Below are positions 1 through 9,318 of a DNA stretch of 64,000 nt, piece by piece. A program made the position numbers and the translations under genes. Location of the stretch: positions 1 through 64,000 of the forward strand of contig CAYSEW010000008.1 in the NCBI GenBank assembly GCA_964430245.1, given 5' to 3'. Each line of letters opens with the position of its first letter. Position 1 is the stretch's first letter. The DNA comes from CAYSEW01 sp964430245. GTDB taxonomy: Bacteria > Bacteroidota > Bacteroidia > Flavobacteriales_D > Parvicellaceae. The notes under the pieces are model-generated. The model was not told the origin of the DNA. It did no database searches and was given only the letters and a program-made list of their open reading frames with translations.

Positions 1-361
1 TCCTGGACCAGGAAATAGAAAATCGAAATACTTTTAAATTCAGCTTTTTAACCAAGGCAATATCCTCAGCATATCTATTGTAAAAATCGGTGGCGACATC
101 ACCATTCTCATTGTTATGGATCCTCCCTTTTTTATGGGTAAAAGTGTCCCAAACAGATGCACCTTTCCCCTCTAAATTCCATGCACCCTCTACTTGATAA
201 GCAGCACAAGCTGCCCCCCATAAAAAATCCTCTCCAAAATCTTTAGCCTTTAATGTTTGATCTAAAAATAAGTCATTAATGAAATTACTTCCATAAAACT
301 TCGGCATGATCATTCCTGAAGATGCAATTCCTGATATTTTAAGCCAGTCTCTCCTTTTCAA
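1..361 (-). CDS. GH1 family beta-glucosidase, N-terminal part (cut by window edge)
   Basis: Glycoside hydrolase family 1 enzymes hydrolyse beta-linked glucosides or galactosides. Only the first 120 codons are present. The reading frame runs off the left edge of the window. The segment FLWGAACAAYQVEGAW followed by SVWDTFTH and a VFRFSISWSR-like stretch is the classic GH1 N-terminal signature. The protein opens with KRRDWLKISGIASSG, a twin-arginine (Tat-like) motif and hydrophobic stretch, which suggests export in folded form to the periplasm. The start appears to be TTG at 361, only 6 bases after the stop of the upstream cytochrome gene, so the two are probably cotranscribed. The catalytic glutamates lie outside the window. 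The family call is firm. The Tat assignment is inferred. Confidence 0.85.
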   Translation of the reverse strand, partial: MKRRDWLKISGIASSGMIMPKFYGSNFINDLFLDQTLKAKDFGEDFLWGAACAAYQVEGAWNLEGKGASVWDTFTHKKGRIHNNENGDVATDFYNRYAEDIALVKKLNLKVFRFSISWSR

Positions 362-367
362 AAAAAA

Positions 368-2704
368 TCAATAACAATTTTCTATGTAATCATAAATGGC
401 ATCTATTTCATCATTTGATAAATTCATAGGTGGCATTACAGATGGGTCATAATTCCAAATATATTTAGCCCTCTTAGATTTACCAGAATGATATATCTCC
501 GAAGGATTCCTTATAAATTCATAAAACAAATCTTTTTCTGCATAATCAATCCACGTTTGTTTGTTGCCTTTTAAAGCAGGACCAGTTCCATTTCTTGTAG
601 GATGATGACAAGAACTACATAATCCTTTGAATAATTTTTTACCTTCGATATAAGAAGCATTATAATTAATTTCATTAACGGGTTCAATCTTAGTTTTTAA
701 TTCCTCTGCTTTATTCTTTAAAGAAAGGTACTTTTCTTTGGTCCATTTTAAGTTATCCAATGCATTATTTTCTTCGGCAAGATTAATCTTTCGAATGATA
801 ATATTCAAGATCTTATTGTAGTCTTCATTAGAATAAGTAACATCCTTATTTAAAGAATTATTAATTAGAAGTTCATAAATACGATAGATATCATTCAAAA
901 TTTCATAATTCTTAATACAATTAATTGGAGTTATTTTAATTTGTTTTAAATGCTTGAGAGCATGCGAATTAAAATTATTTTCAAAATCAGCTATATCTTC
1001 ATTTTTAAAAACACCTTTTATTAAATATTTGTAAAGTAGTATATCTAAACTTTCTACATCGTAAAAAAGGTTATCGGGTAATTTGCCATCAATTATATTA
1101 AAAAGTTCTTTTGCTTTATCAGGTTCATTTCTATAAAGATCACTTAAATAAAAGTAATAATTCAATAAAATAGAGTTTCTGAAGCCTCCTAATTTCCTAA
1201 AGTGTTCAACATTAATATTATTGATGTTTTTCTCAATCAACTTTTTTGAAATAGCATCATATTTTTCAAATTCTGGATTGGGAGTTAATTCACAGGCTAT
1301 CATTCTTTGTTTATAATTATTATTCCAACCAAAGGATCTTAAATAATAAGATGAAGCAAAATGAACTTTTTTAGTTGGATTGTTTTGTATGATATCCAAT
1401 AAAGCAAGGTCTGACAATAATAAATATTGCTGTTTTAATTTAACATACAGCATTGTGTCTTGATAAATCACATCATATAATTTGCCTACATTTAATGAAA
1501 CATAACCTTGTTCTGTACTAGATCGAATGTTATTATTAAATTCATTTATCAATGTACTTATTTGATCATAGGTGTCTTTTTTATTGTCATTAATATAAGC
1601 AAAGCCAATTTCATTTTCAAAACAAGCATCTAAATCTAGCTGCATTTTTAATTGATGTTTTTCTTTATTCATTTTTAAATACCATGTTGTACCCATTAAA
1701 GAGGCATTAAGTACAGCAACATCTTTCCGATAACCTAATTTATCCTGCACATACCAAAGTGGATAGGTATCAGAATCTCCATTAGTAATTAAAATAGAAT
1801 TTGGAGAACAATCATCTAGATATGTTTTAGCCATCTGAATATACCTTTGCGGGTAATCTGCTAATTCAAGAAACTGTTCTGCTAATTTATCTTCCCTTAC
1901 AGATCTTAATGAACTATAATAATGCATACAATTATTTGCTCTCTTTAGCTCTACATTACCAATCAAATGAGTTTCATAATCAGGATCTTTTTTAACGATT
2001 TCATCATAAAAAGAAAGGCTTTTATTGACCACCTTTAAAAATTTATCAATTCTATAAGATTCAATTTTCTGGAAATTTGTCAATTTATAATTCTTTGCAA
2101 AATCAGGAGTATTATTCCATTGAGTAGGGTGAATACAATTTCCTGCATAATGATCATAAGACCTTGCCAAATTTTCAAGATCTTCTAGGCATAAATTATT
2201 TTCGCCATCTAGAAAATCAATGATGTCTTCATTTGCTTCATCGTATCCGTAAAATAACATAAAATCGAAAGAAAGAGAACGAGTATTTAATAAATGCTCT
2301 AATCCTACAAAATCATATTCATCATAGTGTTCTTTATACCTTTCATCAAACAAATAAGCCGGGTAACTATCTTTAGATTTTAAATATTTTTCAATTCTAT
2401 CTATTTCAATATTTATAAACTCTTTCGAATTGGCTTCCCATAAAACAACTTCCTCAAGAACAGCAAAAGGTTTTTTTTGTTCTTTTATCTGTAAAAAATA
2501 GCCATTAGGCATTTTTGCAATATTAAAGCTACAATTATCACAACCTGTTTCTAGCTGATCATAAAGATGCGTCAACACTTCTTCAAATATTGGGTAGTGA
2601 TCTATAATTCTTTTTGATTTTGTACTGATCTTATCATTAGATGCTGCATCAGAGCTAAAACTAAAAAGAATAAGCACAATTGAAATAAAAAATATGTTTT
2701 TCAT
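368..2704 (-). CDS. Large secreted protein with DUF2723-like segment and C-terminal cytochrome c domain
   Basis: This 778-residue protein begins with a signal peptide (about residues 1-21, ending FSFSSDAAS). The C-terminal 90 residues form a class I cytochrome c domain: haem-attachment CSSCH at about 696-700, a GTGPALKG loop, and the likely axial Met in VMPPM at about 755-759. Residues around 285-340 contain ILITNGDSDTYPLWYVQ, which strongly resembles the extracytoplasmic part of the Bacteroidota DUF2723 family, but the membrane region of that family is absent. The middle is helical and poorly conserved. It is presumably a periplasmic or surface redox protein of unknown function. The next gene downstream encodes a GH1 hydrolase. 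Haem binding is well supported. The DUF2723 link is from memory of the motif. Confidence 0.7.
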   Translation of the reverse strand: MKNIFFISIVLILFSFSSDAASNDKISTKSKRIIDHYPIFEEVLTHLYDQLETGCDNCSFNIAKMPNGYFLQIKEQKKPFAVLEEVVLWEANSKEFINIEIDRIEKYLKSKDSYPAYLFDERYKEHYDEYDFVGLEHLLNTRSLSFDFMLFYGYDEANEDIIDFLDGENNLCLEDLENLARSYDHYAGNCIHPTQWNNTPDFAKNYKLTNFQKIESYRIDKFLKVVNKSLSFYDEIVKKDPDYETHLIGNVELKRANNCMHYYSSLRSVREDKLAEQFLELADYPQRYIQMAKTYLDDCSPNSILITNGDSDTYPLWYVQDKLGYRKDVAVLNASLMGTTWYLKMNKEKHQLKMQLDLDACFENEIGFAYINDNKKDTYDQISTLINEFNNNIRSSTEQGYVSLNVGKLYDVIYQDTMLYVKLKQQYLLLSDLALLDIIQNNPTKKVHFASSYYLRSFGWNNNYKQRMIACELTPNPEFEKYDAISKKLIEKNINNINVEHFRKLGGFRNSILLNYYFYLSDLYRNEPDKAKELFNIIDGKLPDNLFYDVESLDILLYKYLIKGVFKNEDIADFENNFNSHALKHLKQIKITPINCIKNYEILNDIYRIYELLINNSLNKDVTYSNEDYNKILNIIIRKINLAEENNALDNLKWTKEKYLSLKNKAEELKTKIEPVNEINYNASYIEGKKLFKGLCSSCHHPTRNGTGPALKGNKQTWIDYAEKDLFYEFIRNPSEIYHSGKSKRAKYIWNYDPSVMPPMNLSNDEIDAIYDYIENCY

Positions 2705-2737
2705 GTAAAATTAAGTTTACTATAAAAATAACTAAAC

Positions 2738-3784
2738 TTATTTATTTGCTTGACTAGAATACCTCCTCCACTTTTCCAACACTTCATTAAAATAATCGGG
2801 AAGCTCGGAATCGAACATCATCTTTTCCCCAGTTTTGGGATGCTCAAAACCTAAAGATTTAGCATGAAGAGCCTGTCCTGGAAGCAACTTAAAGCAATTT
2901 TCAACAAACTGCTTGTATTTAGTAAAGGTGGTTCCTTTTACAATTCTATTACCATCATACTCCATGTCATGAAAAAGCTGATGTCCTAAATGCTTCATAT
3001 GTGCTCTAATTTGATGAGTTCTACCTGTCTCCAAGCGGCACTCTATCAACGTTACATAACCAAATCGTTCTACCACTTTATAATGAGTAATGGCTTTTTT
3101 ACCAAGATCTTCCTCATCGAATGTGGTCATTACCTTTCTGTTTTTAGGCGATCTACCCAAATTCATATCTATGGTCCCCTCTTCTAATTCCAAATCTCCC
3201 CAAACCAAAGCATGGTATCTTCTATAGGTAGTTCTATTAAAAAATTGCTTGGCTAAATGCGTTAAAGCGTTCTCTGTTTTGGCAATAACCATTAATCCTG
3301 TAGTATGCTTATCCAATCTGTGTACGAGACCCGGCCTTCCAAAATAGTCTGATGGAAGTTCTGGCAATTGATCAAAATGATGAACCAAAGCATTCACCAA
3401 AGTACCTGAATAATTACCATAACCCGGATGCACTACTATATTAGCTGGTTTATTAACTATACACAGCTCATCATCTTCATAAATAATTTCAATTGGTATA
3501 TCTTCTGCTATTAATTCTAAATTTCGAACAGGATATGGAAGAACTATAGAAATATCATCTCCTGGTTTTACCCTATAATTGGGTTTAACAGTTTGTTTGT
3601 TTACCAAAATATTTCCATTGTGGGCAGCAATCTGAATCTTACTCCTTGATGTGTTGGGAATTCTGTCCATTAGAAACTTATCAATCCTAAGCTTCTCCTG
3701 TCCAGGATCTGCTAGGTAATGATAATGCTCAAATAATTCTTCTGAATCTTCTTGCTGTTGTATATCTTCATTCTGATCTACCAT
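2738..3784 (-). CDS. RluA family pseudouridine synthase (RluD-like)
   Basis: This enzyme isomerises specific uridines in rRNA (RluD type: helix 69 of 23S rRNA). It is a 348-residue protein of normal family length. An S4 RNA-binding domain lies at about residues 31-78 (KLRIDKFLMDRI), followed by the catalytic domain starting at IIYEDDELCIVNKPANIVVHPG. The catalytic motif HRLDKHTTGLMV carries the aspartate at residue 158. GRTHQIRAHM near residue 255 is the second conserved block. The acidic N-terminal 25 residues are an extension. It sits 18 bases after the T9SS protein gene and 33 bases before the cytochrome gene, in one minus-strand run. The exact target (RluC or RluD specificity) cannot be decided from sequence. 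Confidence 0.93.
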   Translation of the reverse strand: MVDQNEDIQQQEDSEELFEHYHYLADPGQEKLRIDKFLMDRIPNTSRSKIQIAAHNGNILVNKQTVKPNYRVKPGDDISIVLPYPVRNLELIAEDIPIEIIYEDDELCIVNKPANIVVHPGYGNYSGTLVNALVHHFDQLPELPSDYFGRPGLVHRLDKHTTGLMVIAKTENALTHLAKQFFNRTTYRRYHALVWGDLELEEGTIDMNLGRSPKNRKVMTTFDEEDLGKKAITHYKVVERFGYVTLIECRLETGRTHQIRAHMKHLGHQLFHDMEYDGNRIVKGTTFTKYKQFVENCFKLLPGQALHAKSLGFEHPKTGEKMMFDSELPDYFNEVLEKWRRYSSQANK

Positions 3785-3802
3785 TAATCAAAAGAATGAA
3801 TT

Positions 3803-6061
3803 CTAATGCTGAATAACAATTTTTTCCCTACCTATTGAACCATTTTCGAAATTCAATAAGATCAAATAAACGCCATTGTTATAATAAGAAACGTCTAATG
3901 ATTGATAATATCGGATATTCCCTTTTTCAATTAACCTTCCATTGAGGTCATAAATGGTATAGTCTGCAGTTTGATCTGCAATATCAATGTACAATTGATC
4001 CTGAGCAGGATTTGGATATAGGCTAAATTCAGATTGATCTATGGCTGTAACTCCAGCAAACACAGCATCCATATCCGAAACAAAAACAGGTCGCATCATT
4101 AATGAACCTTCAAATCCAGTATTATTCCATCCAGTCCCTAGATTATAGAATATCTTATCCTGATTATTAATATTCTTATCAAAACCTATATTTAGTCTAT
4201 TGGCTGTAGATTGTTTCCATCCAACATAATAAGTCCCCGAAACTGCTACTTTTTCTGGAAGCATATATTCATAAAAACCATCTACACCTAAATTATATTC
4301 TGGAATATAAGTTACAGGGATATTAATATCATCTGTTGAGTAAATGGTATCACCTGGTTCACCGCCAAGATCATCCCATATCTGTAAGAAAAAAGGATCG
4401 GTACTTGCATCATTAACACTGGGTGAAAAATGAATGCTAATGGATTTAATGGTATCTACTATTCCAGAAGGTAGCTCAAATTGATAAGCCAGCTCTGCTC
4501 CATTACTCACTAAACCATAAGCAGCTTCTGCACTACCATCGTCATAAGCATAATAATTATAGAATTTCTGCTGATGTAATAAAGTATCATTTACATTCAG
4601 TCTTTCAGGAGTGGTATTAGTAGCCAAATTGAATTTCACTTCAAATAATGCAAATGTATCTGCAAGTGTAGTATCGAAATAAAAGTTTGGGTCTGGGTCG
4701 TAATGCATGTTAAAAGCAGATAATGGAGAAACATTTGTTACAGATGCTAAGTAGGGTACTGTATTGATCGTGACTCCTTCATGGATCAGCTCCATAAATG
4801 AAGGTTGTAAAATTTTAGCTCCTGTATACGAATTATAAGTAGTTACGTTAAGAGTATCCAGTAAAATTGAATAAGGATCCTGTTCATAATGCGACCAAGG
4901 CATGGCTGTATAATCTGCTAACATTGAATTCAATGGATATTGAAATGCCCAATCATTCATTGTAGTGTCGTCAAATGATCGAAAATCATCAAGTATCACA
5001 TAATCTATGTGCCAATGATCCAATCCTCCAGTTAAAGAACCATAATTTTTAAACCTGAACTGAAAGCCATCTCTTAAATAAACTGAAGAATCAATTAAAA
5101 TATTAACTACCTCCCACTGATCACTAGAAAATCCTGGTGTTCTCCAAATAGAATTCCATTTATCCTGAGCTACATCATAGAACTCCAACACTAATGAATC
5201 CTGAAAATCTGGATCCTCTCCTAAACCACCAGGCTGATAGACAAAGCTTAAATAAATAGAATCAATGGGTAAATAAGTTCCTCCACCTGGATCGGTTTGT
5301 AAAAAAATTGGCTTAGAAGTAAGGTAATCTGCTATGCCCTGTGCTGAAGCAGAAGACCAATCATATGGATATCCGTTCTCATCTAACCCATCAAAAGTAG
5401 CAACCCCTATAGATAAAGGATCTACAGGATAATTGCTATTTCTATAGGTATAGATGTCTTTCCATATATAATTAACATCCTGTGCATTTGTATCTACAAA
5501 ATAAAGTGTAACTGTATCTTGAGATAGATCTGGATTTGTAGAAACTGTAGTATAATCTGGAGAGATGGTTGTTGTCCATAAACTATCATGGCTTGTCTTA
5601 TTGACCCAAACTTCAACAGATGATGAAGTAATAGGGTAAGATGTTAAATCATAAACGATGATTGTCCCTGGTATAGTGGGAATAGAAGTAATAATAATAG
5701 AATCAAATCCAAAACCAGCTACTGTATCATATTCATACATGTAAGTCGTATCTGTCATATAGCTAGTTGTAAATGAAACCATCCCATTACTATCTAATGC
5801 ATACCAAGAAGTATCAGACACTCTAGGATCTCCAATTTCAGCATCAAAAACCTTGAATTTATCAGTTGAAAAATCATCTATGATTGGCAAATGAATGGTG
5901 TCAAAAAGATAAATAAAAGATTCATGAATGGGTGAATTAGATTTCTCAAAAGATGTCTCTTTTAATAATGCTTGATTATAACGAAGAGGTGTTAAGGTTT
6001 CCTGAGAAACACTATTTAGCCCAAGAGCAACAAAACATATAATTGTGAAAAGAAACCTCAT
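3803..6061 (-). CDS. Secreted protein with T9SS type A C-terminal sorting domain
   Basis: I chose the ATG at 6061, which gives 752 residues and a clean signal peptide (MRFLFTIICFVALGLNSVSQ). It lies 1 base after the stop of the PASTA gene. A longer frame would run into that gene. The last about 80 residues (SLYPNPAQDQLYI ... YDLNGRLIEKG ... GVYLILLNFENG ... REKIVI) form a type A sorting domain, which directs export through the type IX secretion system and attachment to the cell surface. The body is beta-rich, full of DSV and WH-type motifs, with no catalytic motif I recognise. A large surface adhesin-like or structural protein is likely. Confidence 0.85.
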   Translation of the reverse strand: MRFLFTIICFVALGLNSVSQETLTPLRYNQALLKETSFEKSNSPIHESFIYLFDTIHLPIIDDFSTDKFKVFDAEIGDPRVSDTSWYALDSNGMVSFTTSYMTDTTYMYEYDTVAGFGFDSIIITSIPTIPGTIIVYDLTSYPITSSSVEVWVNKTSHDSLWTTTISPDYTTVSTNPDLSQDTVTLYFVDTNAQDVNYIWKDIYTYRNSNYPVDPLSIGVATFDGLDENGYPYDWSSASAQGIADYLTSKPIFLQTDPGGGTYLPIDSIYLSFVYQPGGLGEDPDFQDSLVLEFYDVAQDKWNSIWRTPGFSSDQWEVVNILIDSSVYLRDGFQFRFKNYGSLTGGLDHWHIDYVILDDFRSFDDTTMNDWAFQYPLNSMLADYTAMPWSHYEQDPYSILLDTLNVTTYNSYTGAKILQPSFMELIHEGVTINTVPYLASVTNVSPLSAFNMHYDPDPNFYFDTTLADTFALFEVKFNLATNTTPERLNVNDTLLHQQKFYNYYAYDDGSAEAAYGLVSNGAELAYQFELPSGIVDTIKSISIHFSPSVNDASTDPFFLQIWDDLGGEPGDTIYSTDDINIPVTYIPEYNLGVDGFYEYMLPEKVAVSGTYYVGWKQSTANRLNIGFDKNINNQDKIFYNLGTGWNNTGFEGSLMMRPVFVSDMDAVFAGVTAIDQSEFSLYPNPAQDQLYIDIADQTADYTIYDLNGRLIEKGNIRYYQSLDVSYYNNGVYLILLNFENGSIGREKIVIQH

Positions 6062-6062
6062 T

Positions 6063-6953
6063 TTATTGAATTGGAATCGTGGTAATAGTATCAGTAGTTG
6101 GTTTCCTTGCCATGATAACAACAGTACTTCCTGACGGAACCATTCCACCTTGTACTGATACAGGTCTTGGATCTTGTCTGAAAACAACAAAATTCATAGA
6201 GTCTAGTGCAGTCATGGCACTATCATAATCAACAATATAATCTAATCCAACTAGTCCTAATTGGTTTTTAGCTTCTATCACTTTCATTCCTTTTAAATTA
6301 GGCAATTTCACAGGCTCACCTGCTGCACCGCTTCCATAAACCAGTGTTATAACGGAACCCTTTAATAATTTAGTGCCTTTATCAATAGTTTTCTCTTTAT
6401 ATTTTACATCGATCACCTTGTCTTTATCTTTATGGTTGAATAGCTCTAGCTCAACCTTAAAACCAGCCATTTCTAATTTAGCTTTACCAACAGCTTTTGA
6501 ATTATTATCGGATAACAAGTCTGGAACTACTTTATATTCACCTATTCGTTTAACTATTGTTAAATAAATTCTCCTATTTGGCTTTACATAATTAGGAATA
6601 CTATCTGCGTAAAATATAGGATCTTGTTTGATCACAGTTCCTAAGGGATGTTCATCTGAATAAACTGAATCTCTCACCACATACCTTAAGTCTTTACCTT
6701 TAATAAATTCATCCACATCATCAACGTGCAATCCTATAAAATTCGGAACCACTATTTTATCATCATGTTGCGTATAATTATGCAAATAATTCATAATTAA
6801 ATAAAAGATAAGCACAGCTGTACCAATAGAAAGAAAAAAATTGATCAGAAAAAGTGGAGAGATCAGAAACTTGAAAAAAGATTTCAAATATTTTCTGAAA
6901 ATAATTGCAAAAAGGATCAAAACTGCTATAAATCCAAATATTATTATCCCCAT
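6063..6953 (-). CDS. PASTA domain-containing membrane protein
   Basis: The 296-residue protein has two hydrophobic segments near the N-terminus (about residues 1-20 and 32-58), then three PASTA domains: VVPNFIGLHVDDVDEF at about 68, VVPDLLSDNNSKAVGKAKLE at about 138, and LPNLKGMKVIEAKNQLG at about 217. PASTA modules bind peptidoglycan fragments or beta-lactams in Ser/Thr kinases and some penicillin-binding proteins, but no kinase or transpeptidase domain is present here. It lies divergently opposite ddl, a peptidoglycan precursor gene, so a wall-sensing or scaffolding role is plausible. A TATCTTTG element at 6973-6980 lies at the right distance to drive this gene and the minus-strand run behind it. 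Confidence 0.88.
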   Translation of the reverse strand: MGIIIFGFIAVLILFAIIFRKYLKSFFKFLISPLFLINFFLSIGTAVLIFYLIMNYLHNYTQHDDKIVVPNFIGLHVDDVDEFIKGKDLRYVVRDSVYSDEHPLGTVIKQDPIFYADSIPNYVKPNRRIYLTIVKRIGEYKVVPDLLSDNNSKAVGKAKLEMAGFKVELELFNHKDKDKVIDVKYKEKTIDKGTKLLKGSVITLVYGSGAAGEPVKLPNLKGMKVIEAKNQLGLVGLDYIVDYDSAMTALDSMNFVVFRQDPRPVSVQGGMVPSGSTVVIMARKPTTDTITTIPIQ

Positions 6954-6972
6954 ACTAGTTTCTTTTTGAGCA

Positions 6973-6980
6973 AAGATAAA
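6973..6980 (-). promoter_or_regulatory. Putative -7 promoter element (TATCTTTG) for the PASTA-rluA run
   Basis: On the minus strand these bases read TATCTTTG, an exact match to the Bacteroidota -7 consensus TAnnTTTG. They end about 19 bases before the ATG at 6953. No clear -33 TTTG was found at the expected distance, so this is a motif-based inference. Confidence 0.5.
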
Positions 6981-7061
6981 AATATTGCTTTCTGTAATAC
7001 ATATAACACTACCCCGTTAATAAATTTTAACCTTTTAATACCAACATAATAGATGTAAAAC

Positions 7062-7069
7062 TAATTTTG
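7062..7069 (+). promoter_or_regulatory. Putative -7 promoter element (TAATTTTG) for ddl
   Basis: TAATTTTG matches TAnnTTTG exactly, but it ends only 5 bases before the ddl ATG. If it is used, the transcript would be leaderless or nearly so. No -33 TTG lies at the usual distance, so confidence is low. Confidence 0.35.
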
Positions 7070-7074
7070 AATTA

Positions 7075-8040
7075 ATGAAAAAAATTGCAGTAATAGAAGG
7101 TGGATATAGTAATGAAAAAGTAGTTTCTATTAAAAGTGCTAAAACTGTCTTTGACAATTTAGACCATACAAAATACCATCCAACAAGAGTAGTGATTGAT
7201 GAGAATGAATGGACTGCCTATGATAATGATGGAAGATATCCTATTGATAAAAATGATTTTAGTTTTATTAAAAACAGCACTAAGCATAGCTTTGATTACG
7301 CTTTTATTGTCATTCATGGCACACCAGGAGAAGATGGAAAACTGCAAGGTTATTTTGATATGTTAGGAATACCCTATAACACGCCCAACGCAGCTATTAC
7401 CGCATTGACCTTTCAAAAATTCCATTGTAACCAATTCTTAAAAAACTTTGGAGTTAATGTTGCTGAAGCAGTATTAATTAAAAAGGGTGATGTAATCAAT
7501 GAGGATACTATTATTAAAAATGTAGGCCTCCCCTGCTTTGTGAAACCAACCGATGGAGGAAGTAGTTTTGGTATAACTAAAGTGATGGCAAAAGACGAGT
7601 TAACTAATGCTATAAAACATGCATTTGAACATGGAAGTCAAGTAATTGTTGAAGCTTTTATTGAAGGAAGAGAAGTTACTAATGGTGTATTCCTTTCATC
7701 AAACGGAATTAAAGTATTGCCTATTACAGAGATCATTACAGAAAACGATTTTTTTGATTATGGAGCTAAATATCATGGAGAATCCAATGAAGTTACACCT
7801 GCAGATTTACCTGAAGATATGACAGGAAAAATTAAATCCCTAACCCGTCATATTTACGATGTACTAGGATTAAAAGGTATAGCCAGAGCAGATTATATAC
7901 TTAAAGATAAAATTCCTTATTTGATTGAGATCAATACAGTACCCGGTCAATCAGCAGAAAGCATCATTCCTCAAATGGCAGCTATAGAAGGTATTGGGAT
8001 GGAAGAATTGTTTGATCAGGTGGTTGAAAATTCATTTTAA
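7075..8040 (+). CDS. ddl: D-alanine--D-alanine ligase
   Basis: This ATP-grasp enzyme joins two D-alanines to form the dipeptide for peptidoglycan stem peptides in the cytoplasm. It is 321 residues, normal for the family. Visible signatures are the N-terminal IAVIEGGYSNEKVVS (serine of the D-Ala site), HGTPGEDGKLQG near residue 82, the ATP-grasp loop PTDGGSSFGITKV near 158, and the metal-binding C-terminal segment ARADYILKD ... LIEINTVPGQSAESIIP. It is divergent from the PASTA protein gene, with 121 bases between the two starts. Nothing unusual is seen in the catalytic residues. Confidence 0.96.
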   Translation: MKKIAVIEGGYSNEKVVSIKSAKTVFDNLDHTKYHPTRVVIDENEWTAYDNDGRYPIDKNDFSFIKNSTKHSFDYAFIVIHGTPGEDGKLQGYFDMLGIPYNTPNAAITALTFQKFHCNQFLKNFGVNVAEAVLIKKGDVINEDTIIKNVGLPCFVKPTDGGSSFGITKVMAKDELTNAIKHAFEHGSQVIVEAFIEGREVTNGVFLSSNGIKVLPITEIITENDFFDYGAKYHGESNEVTPADLPEDMTGKIKSLTRHIYDVLGLKGIARADYILKDKIPYLIEINTVPGQSAESIIPQMAAIEGIGMEELFDQVVENSF

Positions 8041-8107
8041 ATAAACTCATATTCCTTTTGATATTTATACCATTTAAGGTAAATTAACCATCAAAACAAT
8101 ATCACAA

Positions 8108-9163
8108 ATGAATAAACTTTTTACCCTTGTTTTAACAATTGGAATTTTACAAAGTAATTTTGCTCAATTCCCTACAATTACTTCTACAAATCAAATCCCG
8201 TCAATAAATGATACTGTAAACTATATAAATGCCAATACTTTTGGTTTTAACCCAGATGGCTCTGGTGGAGCTATTGATGTTCTATGGGATTATCAATCAT
8301 TATTTAATGCTGGCACTACTATCAATTTTTGGTTTGAAGATCCTAGCACTACTGCTGAAGCTGCTAATTTTCCTACTGCAACTGTAGCTATGGTTAATTC
8401 GGTCAGTCCAGGTTATGAATACTTTAATACAGCTACGAATACTATATCAAGATTAGGATATACAGACCCTACTGCAGGCTCTATTTATTATGACCAGGGT
8501 TGGAACAGGTATGAATTTCCTATTACACCAGGTGTCAACTGGTCAGCAACTTATACAGGAACCATGACCCCATTTGGATTTGGTGAGGACTCTGTGACAA
8601 TTGCATATGGAAATTATCAGGCTTCACCCGATCAGTATGGCACTTTAATTCTACCTCCAAGCACATTTGGTGGACAACCAGAATACTTCGACAGTGTAGT
8701 AAGAGTTCATGTAATCGAATCATTTCAAATTATATTATGGATGATCGGTACTCCTGCAATTACCATCAACATCAATGATGATTATTACTTTTATTTTGAT
8801 GAAGAAACTCAGGAACCTGTTTTGATATATGGTACAACAACCGATGATGCAGGTGGTGCTCCACAAACAGTATTAAGGTATCAGAATGTTACAGGAACAG
8901 GAACTCCTCCCATTTCTATTAAAGAAAATAAAGTTTCACTTTTTGAAATTTATCCAAATCCATCAAATGGGATATTTAATATTACCACTAAGGATAATTT
9001 ATTAGATGCTAGAGTTAAAGTAATTGATAATACAGGAAAATTAATTTTAAATACTAAATTAAATTCTAATTATATAGACCTTACTTCATTAAATTCAGGT
9101 ATTTACTCTATTACGATTTCAAATAATGGTTTTAGTCAGACAAAAAGGATAGTGGTTAAGTAA
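8108..9163 (+). CDS. Secreted protein with T9SS type A C-terminal sorting domain
   Basis: The 351-residue protein starts with a signal peptide (MNKLFTLVLTIGILQSNFAQ). It ends with a type A sorting domain (SLFEIYPNPSNGIFNI ... GKLILNTKLN ... SGIYSITISNNG ... KRIVVK), so it should be exported by the type IX secretion system. The 240-residue passenger is rich in Thr, Tyr and Asp and probably beta-structured. I recognise no enzymatic motif. It lies 67 bases after ddl on the same strand but looks functionally unrelated. It is followed by about 155 bases of very AT-rich non-coding DNA before the polysaccharide locus. Confidence 0.82.
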   Translation: MNKLFTLVLTIGILQSNFAQFPTITSTNQIPSINDTVNYINANTFGFNPDGSGGAIDVLWDYQSLFNAGTTINFWFEDPSTTAEAANFPTATVAMVNSVSPGYEYFNTATNTISRLGYTDPTAGSIYYDQGWNRYEFPITPGVNWSATYTGTMTPFGFGEDSVTIAYGNYQASPDQYGTLILPPSTFGGQPEYFDSVVRVHVIESFQIILWMIGTPAITININDDYYFYFDEETQEPVLIYGTTTDDAGGAPQTVLRYQNVTGTGTPPISIKENKVSLFEIYPNPSNGIFNITTKDNLLDARVKVIDNTGKLILNTKLNSNYIDLTSLNSGIYSITISNNGFSQTKRIVVK

Positions 9164-9318
9164 TTAAATATTTTAATTTGAAATAACTTATCAAAAGAAA
9201 TATCAATTCTTCTAAATAATTATTTTTATAAAAAATATAGTCTTTAAATAGAAAAAAAATAAAAAATACTAATTAGTTTGATTAATATTGCAGACAAAGC
9301 TAATGTTACAATAATATT

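Noticed and set aside
3803..6190. Longer form of the T9SS protein starting inside the PASTA gene
   Set aside because: The extension overlaps the PASTA coding region by 128 bases and hides a good signal peptide starting at 6061.
9164..9318. AT-only inverted repeat (9162-9178) and a TAATATTG sequence as terminator and promoter before the polysaccharide locus
   Set aside because: The repeat has no G-C pairs and no U-tract, and the -7 candidate has a mismatch with no -33 element. In this AT-rich DNA both are expected by chance.
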